A stretch of DNA of 30,658 nucleotides. Source: JBBQTU01 sp038213005 (lineage in GTDB: Bacteria; Planctomycetota; Phycisphaerae; Tepidisphaerales; Tepidisphaeraceae). The stretch lies in NCBI GenBank assembly GCA_038213005.1, contig JBBQTU010000019.1:1-30658 (forward strand), in the 5' to 3' direction. Positions 18,743 through 26,258 of this stretch are shown here, piece by piece. Numbering within the stretch: the first letter of the stretch is position 1; every line of letters begins with the position of its first letter. The notes below the pieces were generated by a model. That model saw nothing but the letters and a program-made list of their open reading frames with translations, was not told where the DNA came from and made no database searches. A program made the position numbers and the translations under genes.

Positions 18743-21700
18743 CTACTCCGTCGGTGGGGTCTGCGACAGTCGCAGTTTCCACAGGCTTTCGGCCGGGCCG
18801 TTGAACACAAGTCCAGCGCGGAATGGCGGATAGCCGACGCAGTACCCACGGAACATCACCTGATTCCAGCCTTTCTTCAGCGCCAGTGACTTGGCAGGTA
18901 CATTCCCCTCGCCTTCGACCACCTTCTGCCGGTTTAGATACCAACGGTAGAAGGTTTGTTCATGGCCTTGGAAAGCGAAGCTGATGGGCATATCCTGCGG
19001 TACATACACCCAGGTAGCCCCATACCAGACCTGGGCTGCCGGGCCGCAGACCACACGGGTATCGAGATCGGCTACGGTGGCGACATGCCAGCGGACCTCG
19101 CCGGGATTGTTCCAATAGCCCTTGATGATCTCACCGTTGTAGACGGCCTTCAGATCAACCTTGCCGTCATCGGGCGGATAAGTGCTGGCTTCACCGAACT
19201 CGTGACCAGCCTGTTTGTAGTCACGGTTGGTGCCGGGCATATAGCCACTAAGATCATCCCGGAATTTCTCCGCGCCAGGACCACCGAACGGGCCGATGAG
19301 TTGCCAGTTGCGCACCACCACGCCTTTATCCAGCCCCTGGAACTGCACCGGCGCCCAGGAACTGGGGTAAAGACGCGCCTCGGTAGGCTCATCATACGTT
19401 TCGCGACTGGCCGACCCGTCCGCGTTGGACCACCAGAACTTGTTATGGCCGGAGAACGTGGCCTCGAAATTCACCAGTGTTCGCAGCCCGGCATCCAGCG
19501 GCGGCAGACCGGGTATGGCCGATCGGGGCAGCGCCGCGGCAATGACGAAACCCTTGCCGTCCTTGTCTATCGTGTAGTTGACCGTGACGCCAGCGACCTC
19601 ACCGACATGGGCGAAGCTGACTGTCCCCACCGGCGTTCGATAGTTGGCGGGAGTGGCCGCACCAGCGCCATCCCACTTCGGATACATTCCCACCACGACC
19701 GGCTTCACAGTCTGGCCACTGTTCACCAGGCTGAAGATGAACCGTGCATCGCCAGGCCGACCACCCGCGGGGCCGCCAGCAGCCGCATTGGGATCGCCTT
19801 GGATATAAAAGCTCAAGGTGTCGCCAAGACGATCATGGCTGAAGATTCGCTGTGCTGAGAGCATGGGCTTGGGGTCGACAGCGGTCGACAGCCGGGCGTG
19901 CCAGCGCAGATAGAGATTACCGGGATCGTAGAGACAGCGAACTTCGACTGTGTTCTGCGCATCGGCCTGGAAACATACCGGCAGACAAGACTCCCAGCCG
20001 GTCATCGAGCCATCGAGTACAGCCCCCCCAATCGCCGGGGTAAACCGTGCAATCCGGGCCTTGCCCGCGCCCCCGCGAAGCGTCAGGGCAATCTCCGGCG
20101 GTGTGCCGATCTGAGCGGCGCTGATGGTGACCTTCGGCGTCACCGTCATCAGCTTCTTCACCGGGTTTTCTTTCAGTGACCAGCCCTGCGCCTCAAAGAG
20201 CAGCGGCGTGACTTTGCCCAGCGCCATGTAGATCCGCCCGTTGTCCTTGTTGCCAAAGGTGGCACCGGCGAAGAACTCGCCAGGCAAGGCATAGAGTCCC
20301 GCTACCGCGGTGGACAGCCGCCGGGGATCGGGGAACAGGGTGTCGACGTAGAGCCCGTCTTCCGCATCGTACAGAACAATGCCGCATCGCGACTGATCGA
20401 CCACCGCGACAATGCCGTTGATGGGCTTGTTGATGTGCATCAGGCCATAGATCTCGCCGCGCGACGACGTTCCTTGAAGGACGCTACGCCCCGTGCGCCA
20501 CTTCAGACGGTAGCCTTTCTTGCCGTCGGGAACATACCGCGCCACCTTCATCTGCGCACCTTCATTGGCGCTGAAACCGGCGCCGCCCCGTGCAGCGACG
20601 ACATACCCCTCGGCCACCGTCCCATCCACCATGGCCCAGTCCGAGGAATACTTGTCATCCAGTTCGTTGCCGCCATGCACCGCATCGGCCGTGCCGGCCG
20701 CGCGAACCACGAACACCGGGTCAGTCAACACCTTCTGCCATGACTTGAAGATGGCGTTCTTGTGGCTGTCAAATCCAGTGGGTGCCAACCCCCAGACACT
20801 CGGCCCCGCCTGGTCCGTGGCGACCAGCGTCAGATCATCGTTCCATTGTGCCCCGTGATAATGCAGAAGCGCCGCCGGCATCTGCAGCGGAGTATTCGCG
20901 TACTCCTCATCCTGCACTTTGCCATCACCATTGGCGTCATGCCATGCGTAGGATCGACCCTTGGACGAGATGATGGCGCTGGAGAGCAACCAGCGATCGC
21001 CATCGCGACGGTAGACGTTATAGCTGCGGCCACAGGCGATGTATTCCTTCCCGCCCAGCCGGACAAACCGCGCATGGTCAAACCCGGGCGACTTGGGATC
21101 ATCCCCCACGTGCGGCCAGACCGCATCCACAGTCCATGTGCCCTTCTCGTAATCGACCTTGAATCCGGTCAACCAGTTGTTCTGCCCAGCCACGTAGACC
21201 CGTTCTGGATGCTCCGGGTCGACCGCATAGCCGTCATTGGCCTTGGTCTGAAGGGTCTGAAATTCGCGCAGAAGCTTGCCATCGTCGCTCCACTCGCTGA
21301 CCCGATTCGGGCCGGCCTGCTCAGCGATCAGCAGATGGTCCTTGCCGTCAGTGCCAATCCATGTAGCCAGTTTGCCCGGACTCATCAATGTGAGCGGGTC
21401 ATAGCTGCCCGACTTCTGCACATCCAGCCGTCCATACGCGACTAGCTGCTTGCCTCCGCGATCGAACTGGTAGACCTTGTTGTTCGCCGGGTCGCTCAGG
21501 TAGATGCGACCATGGCTGTCCACCTGAACATCCGCAGGACTCATCGCTTCAGGCACGGCGAAAAGCCGCTGCCAATCGCCGGTTGGAATACCATCCTGCA
21601 GCGTCATCGCACTGACAACGTATTGCCCTTTGGTTCCGTGCAAGGCATATAGAAACCCGCCGCGAGCAACAATGCCAACCGGCCGGGTCACCGGCACGTC

Positions 21701-22618
21701 CTTGATGACCTTGCCGCCCTCGCCCTCATGCACCGTAATCTTGTCGATCAACGTGCGATCGCTCTCGGCAAAGCCCCCCGGCGTGGGTTCCTCTATCTTC
21801 CCCGCCTGAGCGACATAGACAAACGTTTTCTTATGCACTGTGGCACAAGCCATCCCCTTGACCCATCCGTCAGGTAGATAGATCCCCCCGCGTTGGGCCC
21901 CACGCCCGTCCCCAAAGGGCTGCCCATCGGCACGATACACGTACTTCCTGCCGCCATCCGTGCTGAACGACCAAACGGTTGCGCCGTCGGTGCAGGTGCT
22001 GTCGCCACCGCCCGCTCCGCCAGACCCAAACGCACGCACCACCTGCGTCCGCCCGATCGGCTTGTTCAGGTCGAGCATGGGGTTATTGGTGCCGTTCTCA
22101 AGATAGCACCAGTAGAACACCGCCACGCCATTGGGCCCGACATCCAGATCTCCAAACGGCGCCCCTACCGGATCGCCGCCAAACGCCTCGCCCAGTTTCG
22201 TCTGCTGTCTCGCAGGCAACCACGATGAAGCGCCGCTGGCAAACTCCGGGATCACCGCGTGATACTCGTTATCCACATCCCACTGCTTGGCGGGCATATA
22301 GATGCCCTTGACGCCATAGGTCCCCGGCGGGATGGGCATCAGGTTCTCATCCAGCCCATCCCATGTCTCGCTGAACTTCCCGCCATTTGCACTGGTGACC
22401 GTTCGCGGCTCACCCCGCAGAAACTGGCTGACGATCCAGTCAGGCTTCTCGGCATCCACAATCGCAAGCGTCACCAGGTAAGTCCGCGGCAGCGGCCCAT
22501 CCGTTGGTAGCTGATACGTCACCGCCGCACCAGGCTTCGCCGGCGCCGCCGGCTGCGCCCATATTGCCACAGACGCCAGCACCACAAACAACATCGTCAG
22601 CCAACTGCTTCTCTGCAT
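18743..22618 (-). CDS. Giant secreted FlgD-Ig/beta-propeller/CBM9-like protein with C-terminal sugar-binding-like domain
   Basis: This 1291-aa exported protein has no assigned activity. ATG 22618 is preferred over the TTG 12 codons upstream because AAGAG lies 5 nt before it and MQRSSWLTMLFVVLASVAIW then forms a proper signal peptide cut near AQPA. A FlgD-like Ig domain carries FSETWDGLDENLMPIPPGTY (W86). NHL-like repeats follow (for example DVQVDSHGRIYLSDPANNKV), with an EF-hand-like loop D561-A-N-G-D-G-K-V-Q-D-E-E. A CBM9-like domain starts near AVLDGSMTGWES (about 868), and the last about 170 residues include WYGATWVYVPQDM and KKGWNQVMFRGYCVGY, a PA14-like or galactose-binding-like tail. 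The propeller, EF-hand loop and CBM9 order parallels the 1256-aa protein of the + operon. Confidence 0.87.
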   Translation of the reverse strand: MQRSSWLTMLFVVLASVAIWAQPAAPAKPGAAVTYQLPTDGPLPRTYLVTLAIVDAEKPDWIVSQFLRGEPRTVTSANGGKFSETWDGLDENLMPIPPGTYGVKGIYMPAKQWDVDNEYHAVIPEFASGASSWLPARQQTKLGEAFGGDPVGAPFGDLDVGPNGVAVFYWCYLENGTNNPMLDLNKPIGRTQVVRAFGSGGAGGGDSTCTDGATVWSFSTDGGRKYVYRADGQPFGDGRGAQRGGIYLPDGWVKGMACATVHKKTFVYVAQAGKIEEPTPGGFAESDRTLIDKITVHEGEGGKVIKDVPVTRPVGIVARGGFLYALHGTKGQYVVSAMTLQDGIPTGDWQRLFAVPEAMSPADVQVDSHGRIYLSDPANNKVYQFDRGGKQLVAYGRLDVQKSGSYDPLTLMSPGKLATWIGTDGKDHLLIAEQAGPNRVSEWSDDGKLLREFQTLQTKANDGYAVDPEHPERVYVAGQNNWLTGFKVDYEKGTWTVDAVWPHVGDDPKSPGFDHARFVRLGGKEYIACGRSYNVYRRDGDRWLLSSAIISSKGRSYAWHDANGDGKVQDEEYANTPLQMPAALLHYHGAQWNDDLTLVATDQAGPSVWGLAPTGFDSHKNAIFKSWQKVLTDPVFVVRAAGTADAVHGGNELDDKYSSDWAMVDGTVAEGYVVAARGGAGFSANEGAQMKVARYVPDGKKGYRLKWRTGRSVLQGTSSRGEIYGLMHINKPINGIVAVVDQSRCGIVLYDAEDGLYVDTLFPDPRRLSTAVAGLYALPGEFFAGATFGNKDNGRIYMALGKVTPLLFEAQGWSLKENPVKKLMTVTPKVTISAAQIGTPPEIALTLRGGAGKARIARFTPAIGGAVLDGSMTGWESCLPVCFQADAQNTVEVRCLYDPGNLYLRWHARLSTAVDPKPMLSAQRIFSHDRLGDTLSFYIQGDPNAAAGGPAGGRPGDARFIFSLVNSGQTVKPVVVGMYPKWDGAGAATPANYRTPVGTVSFAHVGEVAGVTVNYTIDKDGKGFVIAAALPRSAIPGLPPLDAGLRTLVNFEATFSGHNKFWWSNADGSASRETYDEPTEARLYPSSWAPVQFQGLDKGVVVRNWQLIGPFGGPGAEKFRDDLSGYMPGTNRDYKQAGHEFGEASTYPPDDGKVDLKAVYNGEIIKGYWNNPGEVRWHVATVADLDTRVVCGPAAQVWYGATWVYVPQDMPISFAFQGHEQTFYRWYLNRQKVVEGEGNVPAKSLALKKGWNQVMFRGYCVGYPPFRAGLVFNGPAESLWKLRLSQTPPTE

Positions 22619-22654
22619 CGTCTCTTCCCAGTTCGCCGTCCTCATCAGTACCAA

Positions 22655-22817
22655 AGCGGGTCGCCGTTCGCGTTTCTACATGACCATCCAGAAACAGACT
22701 GTTGCTGCTCTTGGGGCGACCGCTGGCCATGCTCTCAACGCCGTGGTTGGCTGGCCCCCACCAGTTTCCAGAACTGTCCGCAAGAATGACGATATTGGGC
22801 GGCTGGCAGTCCCTGGC
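22655..22817 (-). pseudogene. 3' relic of a second prepilin-type (H-X9-DG-like) protein
   Basis: The minus strand encodes PPNIVILADSSGNWWGPANH and then SSNSLFLDGHVETRTATRFG, which is the C-terminal signature of planctomycete/lentisphaere pseudopilins whose tails end in a DG motif. The expected His ten residues before the DG is replaced by Arg. No FTLVELL start lies upstream in this frame, and the frame has no stop before it runs into the following gene. I read it as a truncated duplicate of the pseudopilin gene beside it, although its sequence differs from that gene's own end. Confidence 0.62.
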
Positions 22818-22946
22818 TTCATCGGCTTCACCGCGCCGCTGCCGTCGCAGATGACGTTGTCGGAGCGGCCAAACCCACAAACAACCCCGCCAGCCCGTTG
22901 CGTATCTACTCTCTCCCACCTCGCCCGTCCCGGGGCCAATTTTCCC

Positions 22947-23735
22947 TTATCGCGGCAGCACGTCTCTGATGTTGCACAGCTCTGGACCGATCTGTACTTT
23001 TCCGGCGTCGTACCCCTTCGCCAGCGTCTGATCGCCATTGACCCACAGCAGCATCGCGTTGCTCGGCCATGCAATGGTGTTGAACAACGAACCGTCCGAG
23101 ACATAGGTCTCCAGACGCCTGCCTTCGCCGCTGTAGGGGAACCACCGCACCGAGCCATCCAGCATCACAGCGTTGCCGCCGCCCGGTTGGTTCTTCTTGG
23201 CATCCCAGTGGTTGACCCGGAGTGGCGTCACATAGCGGAACAGCACGACATCCGCGAACAAGGCAGGATTGCCGTCGGTGTACTTGGAATACTTGCGTGC
23301 ACCGGTCACCAAGCGAGTCTCGGTCATGTTGTAGTCGGTCGCCCCGCCTGCACATTGCATGTAATCGGCAACATATCCATCGGATATCCGCTGCGCCGAC
23401 GGGCAAGTCAGCACGGCACGGTCGTTGAAAATGTCGGTGCCCGCAGTGGCCAGCGGATGCCCAAGGTTCGCCCAGACGCCGAAAAAATCATCATGAGTGC
23501 AAAGCTGGCCCGTCATGCTTGAGCCCCATGCACCGAATCGGATGAGTTTCCCCTTGTTCTCGTTCATATACATGCGGCTGGCCAGCCCTAGTTGCCTCAG
23601 GTGCGAGGCGCAGGCAATGCGCTGCGCTGAGGTCCTGGCATTGGCCAGCGCCGGCAGCAGAATGCTGATCAGCAGCGCAATAATCCCAATCACCACCAGA
23701 AGTTCAACCAACGTAAATCCGTTACGACGACGCAT
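22947..23735 (-). CDS. Pseudopilin-like protein with prepilin N-terminal cleavage/methylation motif
   Basis: This 262-aa protein begins MRRRNG-FTLVELLVVIGIIA, a class III prepilin signal with cleavage expected after G6 and the conserved Glu at mature position 5. The following hydrophobic helix reaches ILLPAL, typical of the large planctomycete family often called DUF1559/prepilin-type. A MLDGSVRW stretch near the C-terminus takes the place of the H-X9-DG tail. I chose ATG 23735 because GAGAGGAG ends 6 nt upstream of it; the earlier ATG 23741 directly abuts that ribosome-binding site. It follows the regulator gene by about 100 bp and precedes the giant protein genes. Its job is unknown; a type II secretion-like or surface scaffold role in polymer capture is a guess. 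Confidence 0.9.
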   Translation of the reverse strand: MRRRNGFTLVELLVVIGIIALLISILLPALANARTSAQRIACASHLRQLGLASRMYMNENKGKLIRFGAWGSSMTGQLCTHDDFFGVWANLGHPLATAGTDIFNDRAVLTCPSAQRISDGYVADYMQCAGGATDYNMTETRLVTGARKYSKYTDGNPALFADVVLFRYVTPLRVNHWDAKKNQPGGGNAVMLDGSVRWFPYSGEGRRLETYVSDGSLFNTIAWPSNAMLLWVNGDQTLAKGYDAGKVQIGPELCNIRDVLPR

Positions 23736-23834
23736 GGTCATCTCCTCTCACAAAAAAAGTCTCTCCCGGTACGGTCGCCCATTGAATGCGCCCTCGTCGT
23801 GCCAAAGAGAAGCGATAGTAATTTCCACAGTCCA

Positions 23835-24944
23835 CTAAGCCGTTGTTCCAGTTTGCTTCACGACCTCATCCTCAAACACTGCCGGCATTAACACCGGACC
23901 TGACTTGCCCTCGCCGCGCCTTTGTCTGTCGATAATCTCGATACTCCGCTCCAGGAGTTGCCGGGCGTCGAACCCCAGGCGCTTGATCCCCATGCTCTGC
24001 GAACCCGGCCAAGGGAAATTGCAGTGAGCCACCACATCCGTGTCCTTGCACAACTGCACCCTCGCATCCATCGCCCCCGCCACGCCATGCTCCACCAGGT
24101 TGTCGTCCGTGATGATCAGCCCGTCCGGCCGCTCTTCCGCCCTGCCATGCAGCAGCAGATGTACGCAGGGCTGAGCGCTCTGGACGTCGTCCTGGCTCAC
24201 CTCCTGTAGCCAATAAGGCCGCGTCTCCAGTTGTCGCGCGGCCAACCCCTGACGAAGATACTCCGCCAGTTCCCGCTGCTGGCCCGGTGCCGTCAGCACG
24301 GCGACGCGCCGCCGCCCTCGGCTCGCCAGGTAGTCCAACGCTTTTTCGATGAACGATTTCCAGTCCAGCACCAACGCGGTGAGCTGCGGAAACCGCTGGT
24401 CGGGGCCCGCGATCGCCACGCGCGGCAGTCCCGGCTCCAGCAACACAGGCGTGTCAGACAGGAGGAATGGAAGTGACGGAAAGATCAGCCCCGCCAGCCG
24501 CTGGTGTCGCAATTCCTGCACCAGCCGCTGATAGTCTTCGCTGTCCGAATGCCCGTCCACGCCGTAAAACACCGGCATCTGCCGCGATCTCGATTCCTGC
24601 AGATTCGCCGCCTCGTTGGTCAGCGCCGTCCAGAATCGCACCCAGGTCGGCCAAGTTCCCGGCCGACCGGAAAACACGATGCCATAGCGAGAGAGGTGCG
24701 GGGGGTTTTCCGCCACGAATGTGCCCCACCGCCGCTTGCCATAGGTGAACCCGTCGCGGTTCAACTGATCCAAGGCCTTCTGCATCGTCACGCCGCTCAC
24801 GCCGAACTGCTGTTCCAGTTCCGCACGGATCGGCAAACGGCTGCCCGGGCCCCATTCACCCGCCACGATCCGCTGCCGCAACGCAGCCAGAATGGCCGTG
24901 CGTTTTTCGGTCGATGGCTTCAAAACTCGCAGCGTGCTCGTCAT
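23835..24944 (-). CDS. GntR-type regulator with LacI/periplasmic-binding-like sensor domain
   Basis: This 369-aa DNA-binding protein probably senses a sugar. Residues about 12-80 form a GntR winged helix-turn-helix (GSRLPIRAELEQQFGVSGVT, then QKALDQLNRDGF and WGTFVAENPP). From about residue 90 the chain resembles the type I periplasmic-binding fold used by LacI regulators, with RLAGLIFPSLPF, RRRVAVLTAPGQQ and DGLIITDDNLVEHGV. The combination is the same as in AraR-like regulators. It heads the minus carbohydrate operon behind a near-consensus promoter, so autoregulation and control of the locus are likely. The effector cannot be deduced. Confidence 0.9.
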   Translation of the reverse strand: MTSTLRVLKPSTEKRTAILAALRQRIVAGEWGPGSRLPIRAELEQQFGVSGVTMQKALDQLNRDGFTYGKRRWGTFVAENPPHLSRYGIVFSGRPGTWPTWVRFWTALTNEAANLQESRSRQMPVFYGVDGHSDSEDYQRLVQELRHQRLAGLIFPSLPFLLSDTPVLLEPGLPRVAIAGPDQRFPQLTALVLDWKSFIEKALDYLASRGRRRVAVLTAPGQQRELAEYLRQGLAARQLETRPYWLQEVSQDDVQSAQPCVHLLLHGRAEERPDGLIITDDNLVEHGVAGAMDARVQLCKDTDVVAHCNFPWPGSQSMGIKRLGFDARQLLERSIEIIDRQRRGEGKSGPVLMPAVFEDEVVKQTGTTA

Positions 24945-24985
24945 GTGATCTCTATTGTGTAGCCGATAGTCTTAATACCATTATC

Positions 24986-25013
24986 AATATAATCACTGTA
25001 TAACGAGAGTCAA
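24986..25013 (-). promoter_or_regulatory. Sigma-70 promoter of the regulator gene with overlapping operator-like inverted repeat
   Basis: On the minus strand TTGACT (25013-25008), a 16-bp spacer and TATATT (24991-24986) match the -35 and -10 consensus well, about 42 bp before the ATG. The segment is sharply AT-rich compared with its surroundings. ATTAT-CAAT-ATAAT (24980-24993) is an inverted repeat overlapping the -10, where a repressor would block initiation. Confidence 0.65.
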
Positions 25014-25276
25014 CAAATTTCTGGAGGTTTAGTCAACACAGCGACATTCGCTTCGGCGCCCGCCGCTTCCGGCAACGATCTTTGACTACGGGATCCGCAA
25101 GCATTCCCTGCGTCGGTCCGTCGTTGACCATGAGGCCTCGGCGAGCAAGCACATCCGGCGTGCTGCGGTCGGTGCGCGATGCGCTGCGTCGGGGAAGGTT
25201 CTACACCGCTGAAACTGCCCTCAGCAAGGCGAGGAAGTGCGGGCGGAAAATCGTATGGGGACGCAGCTAGAAACCC

Positions 25277-25299
25277 GGATAAAGGGTCAAAGTATAATA
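25277..25299 (+). repeat. Dispersed GATAAAGGGTCAAAGYATAATA motif, copy 1
   Basis: This copy reads GGATAAAGGGTCAAAGTATA and continues ATAGCCGCAGCAGC. Related copies are at 25313-25335, 25521-25533 (partial), 29581-29605 (reverse strand) and 30183-30200. I do not recognise the family. Confidence 0.6.
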
Positions 25300-25312
25300 G
25301 CCGCAGCAGCCC

Positions 25313-25335
25313 GGATAAATGGTTAAAGCATAAAA
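25313..25335 (+). repeat. Dispersed motif, copy 2
   Basis: This copy reads GGATAAATGGTTAAAGCATA and continues AAAGGGC straight into the left arm of the inverted-repeat element that begins at 25340. Confidence 0.55.
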
Positions 25336-25339
25336 GGGC

Positions 25340-25517
25340 TATTCAGTTCACTCGAGTATCCCGTACAAGGCATGCTATGGAGCGGCGCGAGTCGCTGCGA
25401 GCGGTCACACTCGCCCCCAAGCAGGTGTCGTTTGGTGCGTCGCCTTCTGTTGGGGGGGGGTGCCGTGGCCGTTGAGGATGACTTGGCGATGTGACCTCGA
25501 CTGGAGTGAACTGAATA
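25340..25517 (+). mobile_element. MITE-like inverted-repeat element (178 bp)
   Basis: Perfect 14-bp inverted ends, TATTCAGTTCACTC (25340-25353) and GAGTGAACTGAATA (25504-25517), bound a non-coding insert. Similarity continues outward as AAGGGC on the left and CCCCTT on the right, then into motif copies on both sides. This suggests a small non-autonomous element or a structured repeat. No target duplication could be fixed by eye. Confidence 0.5.
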
Positions 25518-25718
25518 CCCCTTAAGCATAATAGCCGCAGCAGCGGCACGAACCCAACCCTGCTGGTCCCGCGCTCGGCCGCCATGACGATTCCCCAAGC
25601 GACTACAAATCGCTTCTACGTAGACGTGAGCTTCCGGACGGAACTAAGTCACACTTGCAGCGACGCGGTGGTGAAAGAGATATCGCTTGCGCGCCCCCTG
25701 GCGACATGGGCATAAGCG

Positions 25719-26099
25719 TTAACCTAAGGCTTTGTGTTCACGCTTACGGTTGGGGAGGGGGGGGGCGGGTTGCGGAGAAGGGGCCTCGCGCTTGATCGGC
25801 TTTTCTTCCTCGACGACCAGTTCATCCTCATCGAGCGTGTGGCGACTCATACGCCGGACCAGCCCGGGCACGCCCAGGAATAACGCCGTCAGGGCGCCGC
25901 AGCAGAGAAGGAACCACCGTAGGCGAGAATCCTGGCCGGCGGGAAAGGGATCCATGAGGTCGTGCTTCTGGAGGACGCTCACCACGGCGAAGCAGCCGAG
26001 ATAGCTGAACATCACGGCCGCCACGACAAGAGCCAGCGCGATGTTGCGGTTGTGCGGCTTGGGCTCGTAGCTCTGCCGGGCTTCCCAATTCTCTTCCAT
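25719..26099 (-). CDS. Small two-TM membrane protein of unknown function
   Basis: This 126-aa protein starts MEENWEARQSYEPKPHNRN. ATG 26099 is preferred over an earlier in-frame start whose extra 35 residues look like spacer translation. Two hydrophobic segments, about 19-43 (ALALVVAAVMFSYLGCF) and 62-80 (WFLLCCGALTALFLGVPGL), are joined by a loop of about 18 residues. The tail has an acidic patch (LDEDELVVEEE) followed by a Pro-rich basic end (PQPAPPLPNRKREHK). The Pro stretch is encoded by a long G run on the + strand that could be prone to slippage. The Shine-Dalgarno is weak. I recognise no family; it sits behind the aminotransferase gene on the same strand. Confidence 0.6.
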   Translation of the reverse strand: MEENWEARQSYEPKPHNRNIALALVVAAVMFSYLGCFAVVSVLQKHDLMDPFPAGQDSRLRWFLLCCGALTALFLGVPGLVRRMSRHTLDEDELVVEEEKPIKREAPSPQPAPPLPNRKREHKALG

Positions 26100-26228
26100 G
26101 TGAGCCAATATACCAGACTGATGCACTGGACAAAAGGAAACTCGCGACTGGGGCAGCAACCTCGGCGGACCGGCGGCCATTTGTGCCAACTCCAAGAGCG
26201 TCATGATGGAACGTAACTGTCCTCGATG

Positions 26229-26258
26229 CCATCGGTTCGGCGCTTATGCGCCAGATGG
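26229..26258 (-). terminator. Hairpin directly after the aminotransferase stop codon
   Basis: CCATC and GATGG enclose GGCGC-TTAT-GCGCC immediately downstream of the stop at 26259. No T-tract follows on the minus strand, so it may protect the 3' end or act as a weak or Rho-assisted terminator. Confidence 0.4.

Larger units (their letters stand above)
25014..25718 (+). other. Gene-free spacer of about 700 bp rich in short repeats
   Basis: No frame here looks like a protein. It contains two full and one partial copy of a dispersed motif, a 20-bp direct repeat (25291-25310 and 25525-25544, one mismatch), an inverted-repeat element at 25340-25517 and a run of nine G at 25452-25460. The first 250 bp hold nothing that I recognise. 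Confidence 0.6.

Noticed and set aside
18102..18944. Longer start at 18944 for the N-terminal piece of the split gene
   Set aside because: The extra 91 residues are rich in Arg and Cys with no export signal and overlap the end of the preceding gene; ATG 18671 gives a normal signal peptide.
25277..25544. CRISPR array in the spacer upstream of the regulator
   Set aside because: The repeated units are few, unevenly spaced and on both strands, and no cas genes are present.
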